Part shown: in pieces, positions 10,200-20,900 of the stretch
How positions within the stretch are numbered: the stretch's first letter is position 1
Layout: every line of letters begins with the position of its first letter
Position numbers and translations under genes: made by a program
Notes under the pieces: model-generated
Told to the model about the DNA's origin: nothing
What the model saw: the letters and a program-made list of their open reading frames with translations, nothing else
The model's database searches: none
NCBI RefSeq assembly: GCF_008831285.2
Contig: NC_045147.1
Coordinates: 8,712,334-8,776,333, forward strand
DNA: 64,000 nt
Source: Nymphaea colorata
Taxonomy: Eukaryota; Streptophyta; Magnoliopsida; Nymphaeales; Nymphaeaceae
Direction: 5' to 3'

Positions 10200-11450
10200 T
10201 CAATTCTTTAGTAAGACTACTGACTGACAAGAGATTTAAAGGAAACTGGGGCACATGAAATTTGTCCAACAGGGACAAAGTCCCTTCGCCTGCCACACTA
10301 GTAGAGGAACCATCTGCGAGAGAAACACGTTCCCTACCCGAAGATAACTTCTACTCATGAAACAATTTTGGATTACCTGTCATGTGGTGAGTAGCACCAC
10401 TATCCACAATCCATTCCCCCACAGAAGAGTTACCTTTATCGCCAACAACTGCAAGAGCATGATTAGCCTTAGTCTCCTTTGATGTCTCGGCCTGGCTGAC
10501 ATCGAGCCGGCCCAAGTAGGCCCTTAGTTCACGAAGCTGATCAGCTGAAATAGAGAGTTTTTCTCCACTAGATTTGGACACCTTAGACACAGGCGTCTTC
10601 CCAATAGAGGACCTCGCTTTGTTTCCTTTCTTCTCTGGGTGAAGATCCCAACAATAATCCACGGTGTGACCCATCTTCTTGCAGTGGATGCATCTGCGAA
10701 GAGGTCTAGTCGGGCCTCCAGGACCACGACTCACAAGAGCGGATCTCTCATGATAGGGCACAAGATCCCTCTTGCCTTCATTTGTAACCAGCCTTCTCTG
10801 TTCTTCCGCTTCAATACATGAGTACACATCCTCAATACTGGACACCTCTCCTGAATTCAGAATCTGGCTTCTAACACCTTCAAACTCATCATTTAAACCA
10901 GCCAAAAAAGAAACACCCTATTTTCCCATTCCTGGGCGACATGAAGCGCCTGATCTTGGGGACAATGCCAAGGAATATCAGAATGATAGTCAAGCTCTTC
11001 CCACTTGGCTTTCAGAGCCCCATAGTAATCTACAACAGAAGAGTTCCCTTGTCGAAGACCATAGACAGTCTTCGTTATTTGGTAAGTATGAATTGCCGTT
11101 TTCTTTTGGCCCTACATTTGCTCTAGGACCACCCACATGTCTCTTGCAGTCTTCTTCCGAAGGATAAGGGGCTGAATGTCGGCGGAGACGGAGTTGACAA
11201 TCCAAGTTTTTACTTGATTATCCTCAAGGAACCAAGTGCGCCACACACCACTTGTTTTTGCTGGTTTAGGGTTGCTCCCATCGATATAGGCCATTCGATC
11301 GCGGCCAGCAATCCCCATAGTCATAGCAGGCGACCACGAGAAATAGTTCTCCTTTGTGAGGCGAAGATTAATAACCTGCATGGGAACATTCTCAGTTCTA
11401 ACAACCCCGATTTCAGTTTGATTGATGGTCGACGAGGAAGAGGCTGCCAT
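10200..11450 (-). pseudogene. Copia gag and protease, joined to an integrase deletion
   Basis: Gag starts at the ATG at 11450 and shows the usual L-x-x-x-N-Y-x-x-W motif (L-T-K-E-N-Y-F-S-W-S). The frame is broken between 11112 and 10905. The C-terminal gag carries a CCHC zinc knuckle (C-I-H-C-K-K-M-G-H-T-V-D-Y-C) at about 10700-10660. The protease active site D-S-G-A-T-H-H-M-T lies near 10400. A stop follows at about 10351 and protease-like residues continue to L-L-S-V-S-S-L-T-K-E-L near 10205. There the sequence passes directly into the G-V-A-E-R-K-N-R motif, which shows an internal deletion. Confidence 0.85.
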
Positions 11451-12120
11451 AATGACCGACCGGCGCGACAAAGAGAGCAAAAAAAGCAGGGAACCGCAGC
11501 AGCAGAACAACAGGCAGGGTCAGGCAGCCTGGGCAGTCAGCGGGCAAAGTGCAGCGACCTATGCCTCACCAACGATAGGAAGCAGCGGATAGGGAGCAGC
11601 CAGCGGAAACAGGTCGTTGGACAGGAGCAGCCAGCAGTGACAGCGGACAGGGAGCAGTCAATGGAACCAGGTGGCCGGAACCAGGTCGCCGGAACAGGAC
11701 GGAGGATCGCCGGAGCCTGACGGAGGCAAAGGCTGAGGCAGACGCGTCGGGTGGCGCTGGATGAGGCAGAAGCAGATGCGTCGGGCGGCGCTAGGTGGAG
11801 GCAGGGGGCAGACGTCGTCCGTCTGGCACAGGAAAGAAACTCGACGAGGGTCGCCGGACGGAGGCACAGGCGTCGGGCGGCTCTGGATGGAGGCGTGCGT
11901 CGGGCACAGGCGACGGGCGAGGCTGCGGGCACGTGTGTCGGGCGATGAACAGTGAACAGTGCCGGTTGTGCGTCGGGCGATGAACAGTGCTGGTTGTGCG
12001 TCGGGCGATGAACAGTGCCGGGCATGGGAAGGACTCCGTCGGGCTATGAACAGTGCCGGGCAATCCCTCCTCCAACATGAACAAAGACAAATAACCAACC
12101 AGTAATGCCGAAACTTCACG
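11451..12120 (-). repeat. GC-rich untranslated leader of the copia element, tandemly repeated
   Basis: Between the primer site and the gag start lie about 670 bp that are much more GC-rich than the surroundings. They contain short tandem repeats: GTCGGGCGATGAACAGTGC units of about 30-34 bp at 11932-12060, and GCGTCGGGYGGCGCT units with GGAGGCA at about 11743-11910. Long cysteine/proline/arginine-rich frames on both strands arise from this composition and are not considered genes. Confidence 0.75.
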
Positions 12121-12132
12121 GCTCTAATACCA
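12121..12132 (-). other. Copia primer-binding site
   Basis: The minus strand reads TGGTATTAGAGC directly after the LTR end. It differs from the standard tRNA-iMet complement by one base (C to T). Confidence 0.88.
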
Positions 12133-12376
12133 TGTTGAAACACGAAATAGAGGGAGACAAGAAAAGATGAACATGATGTAACGTGGAAAAAAAACCCCAA
12201 CAAGAGGGAAAAAACCACGGATGAGGAGGAACTGGCGCCCACTAGCCACCAAACTCTCTCTTTCTTAAGATTTTTCATTCACACTTAAGATTAGGGTCAC
12301 AAAGATATAAGTATGCCCTAATAAGGACATACTGGATCGGGTCAGACCAAGACCCAAAACATAAGATCCGTCAACA
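12133..12376 (-). repeat. Copia 5' LTR
   Basis: This copy pairs with 7580-7824. It is flanked on the right by the TSD TATAT (12377-12381) and on the left by the primer site. Confidence 0.93.
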
Positions 12377-12463
12377 TATATATATATAAAACCTCCATGA
12401 TTCATGTCAGCCCTCAATTTCCTTTAATTTTCGATTCTGTATGTAAGCATATCTGTATATAAG

Positions 12464-12466
<3 letters not shown>

Positions 12467-12518
<52 letters not shown>
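12467..12518. repeat. (AT)n microsatellite in the chromovirus 3' LTR
   Basis: An almost uninterrupted AT run of about 52 bp. The homologous place in the other LTR is much shorter and lies next to the solo-LTR insertion. Confidence 0.95.
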
Positions 12519-12523
<5 letters not shown>

Positions 12524-14262
12524 TTCATTTGTATTTAGAACCCTCATCTTGTGTCCTTCCATTCTTATTTTATTATATTATCCTCTAGATAACCATCTCA
12601 TAATGAACAATCAAATTGTTTAGAAGTTTGATAGATACTACTATATCCATAACAACTGTGTACACTGCTGAAACTTATCATTCCTTTACTAGTAGTAGCA
12701 ATCTACCTAAATCAGCCAAAAGCCATCACACCCACTGACAAATTCTAATACACTCAGAAATTGCAGTGCAGGCTCACTTCTTTTTGTGATCTTAGACACC
12801 ACTACAAGCACCTATTCCTGGTCTTTATTCATTCTTATAGCACAATACCTATCATTTTCATCATTCATGACTTTGAATTTCTGATTACATAAACCAGACC
12901 TTGCTTAAACTACGCATGCGTGCAGTCTAAACTCTGAACTTACCTATTATCTTTCAGAGTTCATAAAGTCAAAGTTAGGATTTGAGGAAAACTAAGCAAA
13001 GACTACAAAATAGTATAACTAAACATAACCAAAGTTAGGACTTGATCTTAACCATAACTCATAATCAACAACATAATATAGTTTCCAAAGAACACAAGTC
13101 TAACAAAAAATCTAAACTAGAAGGTAAGCTATTCAATTAAATGGGATTATAACCAAACCATATTTCTGATTTTCCTTTAGTTCTTTGTCCTTTCCTTTTG
13201 ATCAGCTTTATTTGTTCCTTGTGCATATCTATGATTGAATCAGTACTTTGGTTCATTCACTAGAATAGTAATATGTGCTTAACCAAAATTCTGTTTTGGT
13301 TCTCTAGTTATGTATTTTGTTTCCCTTTTTACTGTTTGAATATCATAATGGGAAAGAATCAGTTATTGCCTCTAATCTGTTGGTTGTTGTACATATTTTC
13401 TGTATTTTATTCGTATGAGAAGACCCCTTCATTCAATCCAAGTAATGAACAAGAAACCTTATGAAATCTGATTGCTCAGATTTAACCAATTCCAATTCAG
13501 TTCTATGCAAGAAGCACATCTATAGTGATAACTAGCACATTCTGGCAGTCTTATATCATATGCATGACCTCTCAGAAAGCTTACACATGTATTATCATAG
13601 AATCTAAGAAGTTATGTTATGAATCTTTGTTCAACGGAGTTGGTCACAGAAAATTCTATATAAAATCTACATAAATTAAAGATTTCTAACCTATAGCTAT
13701 ATCATAACATGAAGTATTGTCCAAAACAGTCATTACTCAGTTGAAGACATCTAAAAAAATTCACATATATTGCCATCACATCACATGCATTCTTTTAAAT
13801 CATTGCTATTCAGCACTCAATCAGTTTCTGAAATTTCAGAAAAAGTCTCATGATCTGACATACAACTTTCCCATTCAGTTTTCCTCTGTACCTAGTCCCG
13901 TACAACCATACAGTCTCATTGCATGCTATCACTGTCAACATAATCATATAGAAGCATATTCTAGCTTGCAATTACTCCTATCTCTACACATACATCATTA
14001 CATAGATTCATTTGCATAGCTCCACATATATATTTATATGTATTTATATACATACACACACAACATAATGTACATGAACTACATGTTTCACTCATGGGTG
14101 GATATCTCATACCTATTAGGTCAGAAATGAGTTCAACTCTGATGACTCGTTGCACTGTCGATGCTAGGAGATCCTTGGTTCTCTACAACTAGTTTCTGCT
14201 TGCTTTCTCCCTTGTAGTATATACACAAGTCCAAAACATAATCTACCCAAGCTTGTACACTT

Positions 14263-14402
<140 letters not shown>

Positions 14403-14975
14403 ACATACATACATACATAAGTTTCATATCCCGTGGAGTGTAACACTTACCAACATTATCTCTGATTAGAAGCAGCCTTAAGTTCCCATCAGCAACCCTC
14501 TATGCTTCTTGTTTTTGTCAACCAGCCACTAACCTTGATCTCAACTAGAAAGAGAGCATAAATGAGAATGTAGCTCTCTCTCTTCTCAAATTCTCTGTTG
14601 CTTGACCTTCCTCTCTATGAATGCAGCAAATGAAAGGTTGATCTGCTGCAAAACAAGATTAAAGAGACCTTCTTCATGACCCCAAAAAATGCCATCCAAA
14701 TTTGTGGCCTCTCACAATAAAATGACCCTGTAGTTTTTCTATAATCCTCTATTTAATGCACCCATTAATGTATTTTGTCAACTCCAATTTTCATGGAAAA
14801 GTAGTCACCCCTATTTAATGTAGATAGTTTTCTTCTCTGTAACTGCATAATTATGCTTTAATGATAGGTTTAACTTGACCCACTATTATATTTGATATAT
14901 CTATTTGAATATATAAATATATTCATCCGTAAAACAATATTCAATTGCATATAATTAAAAATGACTAGTTTTACA

Positions 14976-14992
14976 TTTTCCCCTCCTAAAAA
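14976..14992 (-). other. Chromovirus polypurine tract
   Basis: The minus strand reads a T-run, then AGGAGGGGAAAA, directly before the LTR start TGTAAAAC. This is the expected priming site for plus-strand synthesis and fixes the LTR boundary at 14975. Confidence 0.85.
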
Positions 14993-15009
14993 AATCACCC
15001 TTGAAATTT

Positions 15010-16300
15010 GAGCATACCTTATTGAAACAACTAAGGGTAATTCTTTCTCATGCTCTCTTCCAGCTCCCACGTACATTCTTTGATTCCGTGGTGTTGTCAT
15101 TCCACTTTAACTAATGGGATGGTCTTTGTTCACAACACGTTGCTTTCAGTTAATGATTCGAAGTGGCTTTTTTTTGTTGCCATATGTTCTTGTAAATCTA
15201 CCTCTTCATAGACTATCATGTGTGAGGGATCAAGTACATACTTCCTTAACATCGACATGTGAAACACTAGATGAACATGGCTATATTGAGGAGGTAGTGC
15301 AATCTGATAGGCAATGCTTCCAATTCTGTCCAAAACTTTAAAGGGTCCAATGTATCATGAGCTCAACTTTCCTTTCTTCCCAAACCGGAAAATACTCTTA
15401 GTAGGTGAAATTTTGACAAACACATGGTCTCCTACATCAAATGCTAGCTCCCTTCGTCGTTCATCTACACAACTTTTTTGACAAGTGTGGGCATCTAAAA
15501 GCTTCTTTTTTATCAAAATCTGATCCATGTAGTGTTGCATAACTAAAAGATCTTCAATCTTGTTATTTCCCACTTTTGTCCAATAAGTTGGTAATCTACG
15601 TGGTCACCTGTACAGAGCTTTAAAGGGAGCCAATCCAACACTTGAATGGTAGTTGTTATTGTAAGCAAATTATGTTAATTTTAGATGTTTGTCCAATTCA
15701 CCCTTCCATTCTAACACACAAGCTCTCAACATATCTTCAAGAGTCTAGATGGTTCGCTCAAACTGCCCATCAGTCTACAGATGAAATGTACTTAGTTCTA
15801 ATTTTGTTCGTAAGGCTTCCTGCAACCTTCCCCAAAACTTGGATGTGAGTGTCGGATCTCGGTCTCAGATGATTGATTTAGGGATTCCATGAAGTCTCAC
15901 AATCTCTTCAACATATAAATCTGCCAAACTCTCTAGGGTTTGTGAAATTATGATTGATAAAAAGTGTGCATACTTAGTCAACCGGTCCACCACTACTCAA
16001 ATAGAATCATGTTGTCTTCGCGTTCGTGGTAACCCCAATATAGAATTCATAGTGACATCTTCCCACTTCCACATAGGAATCTTGATTTGCTACATCAAAC
16101 CACTGGACTTTTGGTGTTCTACATTAACTTGTTGGCACATAGAACATTATGAAACAAATTTAGCAATCTCTTTCATCCCTAGCCACCAAAAATTTCTTTT
16201 TAGGTTTTGATACATTTTGCTGCTTATGTATGATATACCTGGTTTTTGTGTGCTTCCTCTAGTAGCTTACTATCCACTTCTGGATCACTTGGAATCCATA
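15010..16300 (-). pseudogene. Chromovirus integrase with chromodomain, decayed
   Basis: The integrase core is read from V-R-L-H-G-I-P-K-S-I-I, a stop, then D-R-D-P (about 15870), T-S-K-F-W-G-R-L-Q-E-A-L and T-D-G-Q-F-E-R-T-I. Downstream are the F-D-V-G-D-H-V-F-V-K segment (about 15430), F-G-K-K-G-K-L-S, and A-Y-Q-I-A-L-P-P...H-V-S-M-L-R-K-Y (15330-15220). The C-terminal chromodomain is recognisable as T-K-T-I-P-L-V-K-V-E-W near 15110 followed by C-T-W-E-L-E-E-S-M-R near 15070. Chromodomains in this position are thought to target integration through chromatin marks. Several stops and frameshifts interrupt the region. Confidence 0.85.
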
Positions 16301-16639
16301 ATCTATTGTTGAAACATATCATTCCATCATGATTTTTATAATAATAAGTTTCCACTTTTTGACACTTAAGCACCAACTTCGCATATTCAGGGCTTTGTTT
16401 TTGCTTCTTAATAATTTATTCAAGGAACTTAAATCTAATCAACACAGCACACTTCACCTTTTCATTATTGTCTTGCAGTAGATGTCATTATGCAAGGTCT
16501 TCCACCAATTTTCATGTCTGCATTAACAGTCCACAAGATTTAGCAGGGCCTTTCTATTGAGTGCATCTACCACTACATTGGATTTTCCAAGATGATACTT
16601 TATCTTAAAGTCATAATCTTTAAGATATTTGAGTCATCC

Positions 16640-17900
16640 TCTGCCTTAGGTCAATTCCTTTTGCAAGAACAGATATTTGAGAGCTTTGTGCTTGAAAAAC
16701 ACTTCAAATTCCACACCATAGGGGTAATGCATCTATATCTTTTTAGTGCAAATACCACAACTCCCACCTCCAGATCATGAGTGGGATAGTATTTCTCATG
16801 TGGTTTTAATTGTCTAGAAGCATAGGCTATAACCTTGTCTTCTTGGATGAGCAAGCGTCCATAACTTGTTCCTAACACATTCATGTACACAACAAACTCC
16901 TTTCACCCTTTTGATAACGTTAGAATTGGGGCAGTGGTTAATTTATCCTTCAATGTTTTGAAAATCTCTTCACAAGCTTCTGTCCACACAAATTTGACTT
17001 CCTTTTATAGTAGCTTAGTCATTGGGGTTGCAATTTTTGAGAAATTCTTATTGAACTTCTTGTAATAACTTGCCAAACCAAGAAAACTTCTGATTTTAGT
17101 TACATTGGTCTGTGCATTCCACTGTTGTATAGCTTCCATTTTGGTCAAATCAACTGACACACCCTCTTTAGAGATTATATGCATCAAAAAATTTACTTTA
17201 TCTAGCCAAAACTCGTACTTGGAGTACTTGGCATAGAGTTGTTTTTGTCTCAATTTTTTTAATACTAGCTCGACATCTACTACATGTGATGCTTCACACT
17301 CTGAGTACACTGGCACATTGTCAAGGAACACTATGCTAAACTGGTTTAAGTAATCATGGAATATCCAAATCATGAGATTCATAAAAGCTACTAGTGCATT
17401 TGTGAGTCGAAATGCATCACTCAAAACTCATAATGTCCATAGTTTATGTAGAATGTTGTCTTGGGAATATCTTCTTTCTTAATCCATAATTGTTGATATC
17501 TCGATCTCAAGTTTATCTTCAAAAACACTTTTACGTCCTTTAATTGATCGAATAGATCTTCAATTCTAGGTAACAAATATTTGTTATCTATTATAACCTA
17601 ATTCAAAATTCAGTAATCAATACATAACTGCGTTGACCCATTTTTCTTCTTCATACAAAGGACCGGTGCTCCCCACAATGTTACACTTGGATGGATGAAT
17701 CTCTTACTAGCTAAGTCTTGAATCTGTTTCTTTAATTTTTTCAGTTCTGCTGGTGCCATTCTATATGGGGTCTTAGAAATAGGTGCAATTATAGGTATCG
17801 ACTCAATACCAAACCCTACCTCTCGTACAAGAGGCAAGCCAAGTAAATCTTCAAGTAATACATTTATAAAGTTCTTCACCATAGGCACATCATTGATGGG
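16640..17900 (-). pseudogene. Chromovirus reverse transcriptase and RNase H, decayed
   Basis: The RT start is P-Y-R-M-A-P-A-E-L-K-K-L-K (about 17770) and W-G-A-P-V-L...L-C-I-D-Y (17690-17610). The catalytic box, usually F/Y-I-D-D, reads F-L-D-N (17317-17328), so the second aspartate is lost. Next come F-L-M-H-I-I-S-K-E-G-V, F-L-G-L-A-S-Y-Y and K-F (17200-17050). RNase H is seen as [22 protein letters not shown] (about 16840-16770). The frame between 17600 and 17430 is broken. Confidence 0.87.
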
Positions 17901-18429
17901 TGTTAATTATAGATCAATTGCATCCATACTAACTAAGTAAGAAGTGCACCCATTTACCATATATTTTCTCGCCTTAATTGCTGAGACAATTAACATTGTT
18001 TGGTCTTGAGACCTTTTTATTCCAAATTCTACCTTTTGAGCATTCTCCATATGAATCTTTAGTTTTTTTTTTCTACAATCTATAGTAACATATTAACGGT
18101 ATAACCAACCTATTCCTAAGATTACATCATGCACCATCAAGTTTATTTCCACGAGTTGTGTTGGTAATAAATATCCCTATATTTTTATTTTGACATCTTC
18201 CAAATATGTTTGCATGTATCTTTGCTTCCCATGGGTGTGGTGACTAACAATTCATACGACATGTTCTTTTCTTCTTTTTTTAAGAGTTCAACAAATCTCT
18301 TATAAATAAATGAATGTGATAAGCCAAAATCAATAGAATACATGCCCAATGAGAATGTACTAGGAGTGTACTTTCAATCAGGTTAGTGGATTTCAGATCC
18401 TCTACTATGGTCGCATCTCTGCTAACTGG

Positions 18430-19493
18430 TTGACCGCACCATGTTTTTGTTCAACCTCTTTCTTTTGCGGGCATTCTCAAATAAAATGCCTCTTCATCCC
18501 ACAGTATAGACATGCTCATGTATCTCTTATAACGTGGTTTGCCTGGATGTTGACGATGACGCTTAGGGCATTCCTCGTCCTTCTTGGAAGATGATGGTCT
18601 TGGTTTCTTGAACCTGTCCCTGTTCTTCATCTTGTCATCATGCTTCCTCTTGCAAAAATTCAGCTTTAACTTAGGCTTGAAAAATTCATTCCTCTTGCTT
18701 GTCCCATGAGTCCTATTACAGTCTTCTTCAAAGCGTATAACTATGTCAATTGCATTGTCCAGATCTCTTGAGTGACTACCCATTACCTTGCTCCTCAACT
18801 CGTCTTTGAATCCTCTAATAAATTTATTGCTCTATCAACATCCAAAGTATATACATGTGGGTAAATATAGGCAATGCTTCTCTAAATGCTTGTATTGGAT
18901 TGTGTACTTGTGTAGGCTCATATTTCTTTTCTTGAAGATTCAAAAATTTTTGCATATGCTTTTCACATATGAATGCTAATATGAAAGCATGTGTGAACAC
19001 CTTTTTGAATTCCTTCTAAGTTGCTTCGTAATTAGCAAACTTCACCTCACACTATGTCTGCCACCATTCTTTCGTATCTTCTTTCAGCATAAAGGTTCCA
19101 AATTAAACTTTTTTGTTGTCTGGTACATCTAAAGTAGTACAAATTTTTTCAGTTTCTTTTATCCATTCTTCTACATCATCTTGTGTCTTTCTCATGGAAC
19201 ATTGGTGGATGCAAATTCATAAACTGTTTATGAGTTATGCCTCTTGCATCATGGTTCTTTGTCTTGTCCATATATATATTGTTCTCACTTGAAGGAACAG
19301 TCTACACCAGGTCATGCATTAGGCCAATAATCATATGCAAAGTGTTCATAATGAACTGTTGTTGTTGAATACTTCCTACTAGTGTTTCAGATCTATAAGG
19401 ATGAATTCCAACATTTTGACCCTTGGTAATGCATGTGCCTCTGCCTCTGCCTCTGCCTCTTCCTCTACCGTTTTCTCCTCTAGTGCGCGCCAT
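18430..19493 (-). pseudogene. Chromovirus gag, decayed
   Basis: The start is the ATG at 19493, followed by an arginine/glycine run (M-A-R-T-R-G...G-R-G-R-G-R). The central part spells D-D-V-E-E-W-I-K-E-T-E-K-I and T-K-E-W-W-Q (about 19190-19050), typical of the retrotransposon gag domain. It also has several stops. A CX2CX4HX4C zinc knuckle (C-L-Y-C-G-M-K-R-H..., then E-C-P-Q) can be read at about 18510-18465 but contains a stop. The aspartic protease region (18430-17900) is too decayed for me to place its active site. Confidence 0.78.
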
Positions 19494-19686
19494 CTGAACT
19501 ACACCATAAGGAGGGAACATAAACATAACTAATATTTTTGTAACTAAAGCATACATTTGGGGCTACTGTAAAACTTTGAAACTCAGCATTCATAATTAAT
19601 TATAAGCATCCTTCGATAACAGGTTTCGATGACCTTTCCTCTGCTTGTGATCGGCACTATCATTAGACATGAACTGTAGACACTAT

Positions 19687-19698
19687 GCTCTGATACCA
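19687..19698 (-). other. Chromovirus primer-binding site
   Basis: The minus strand reads TGGTATCAGAGC, a perfect tRNA-iMet complement, four bases after the LTR end at 19703. Confidence 0.92.
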
Positions 19699-20895
19699 AA
19701 GTTGTCACGACCCAAGTTTTTGTCACCAATTTTTTTTTAATAACAAAAGTGAACATTAAGTCTTATCATGCTAAACAAACTTGAATGATGACCAAAAGAG
19801 AATAGAATCAAACACTAATAAAACATAAAAACACTGTTAAGTGACATCCTTTGGACAAAGACACTTTGACTCAACCAATGACAATATCTACAAACCCCAA
19901 ACTCGATGTAGTGTCTATATCGCTAATGTTTAAACCACCACAAAGACTGAGGATGCCAATCCTGTAGCCCACAGTCTCTCAACTACTTATAGTGATTGAA
20001 AGAAGGGTCAAATTTCTCTAAGTGTGGCAACATCCAGCCACAGGTAGAACATGGTTAGACAAAATAAATATACAATTATGTCAAACAAAACTATACAAAG
20101 ACTTATGGCCTACATCCATAAGCCATTGGATTCATAATGCCTTTTTGTGGTAGAACTTATTAGCATAAGTGAGTTACATCGGACCTTCATGTATTGCAAG
20201 ATTTCAATGGTGGTCCATAACAGTGAACATGATCATTGTGACGAGCAATCAATGGAAGATCCTATGGGTACAAAACACAGGCAAAACAAAAACAAATCTT
20301 CACTAGGCAACTAACACAAATTGATGGTAACCTGCTGTTAAGCCTCTTAAGATATCCTAAATCGTCACTGTGGCAGCAAGGTCATACCACTGGTTTTACA
20401 AAGTGGTAGACGCCCTCTAGGCACCAGGTTGAGGGGCTAGGAGACACCTCACTCTCCAAAAAAAAAATATAACAAAATCCTAAGCCATTGTGTCGACCCA
20501 ATACCTTGGGGGGTAGTCTAGTGCAGACTGAAGAGTGTGCGACCATAGTAAGCTCAAGCCGCACCAGTATCTCCTGTGCAGAACCAACCACTTGACAAAA
20601 CCACGTACTCGCATGTACCATTGCATCAGACATAGTTTGTTTTCTTCTATGCATTCAAATATGGAGTTTACCATTACTCCCATGAAAGCCAACCTTAAGC
20701 ACCATTCTCAAGACAAAGCAACTCTGGCCACTTTCAATTCCCAAGAACTAGGGATAACCACTATAACATACTTATGAGGTATAAACTATCAACCTTTGTT
20801 TATGTAAGATCCTTTATCAATTCTTGAATATGTGCATCCACTGGTGTTGAATACAACTCCCTTGTGTATATATATATATATATTCATAATCTCCA

Positions 20896-20900
20896 TTATC
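20896..20900. repeat. Target site duplication TTATC (left of solo LTR)
   Basis: The matching copy TTATC lies at 23995-23999. Confidence 0.85.

Larger units (their letters stand above)
7580..12376 (-). mobile_element. Ty1-copia element nested in the chromovirus LTR
   Basis: The element has LTRs 7580-7824 (245 bp) and 12133-12376 (244 bp), both in TG...CA form. The 5-bp TSD is TATAT (7575-7579 and 12377-12381). It has a primer site at 12121-12132 and a GAGGGAGAG polypurine tract by 7825-7835. The total is 4797 bp. The LTRs differ at about 8 substitutions and one indel over some 243 aligned bases, about 3.3 percent, far less than the host element's LTRs. Gag, protease, RT and RNase H are recognisable on the minus strand. 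The integrase core is deleted, and several stops and frameshifts break the polyprotein. Confidence 0.93.

Noticed and set aside
11537-12278. Long cysteine/proline/arginine-rich frames on both strands
   Set aside because: They arise from the GC-rich tandem repeats in the copia leader and LTR; several frames are open at once and none shows a domain.
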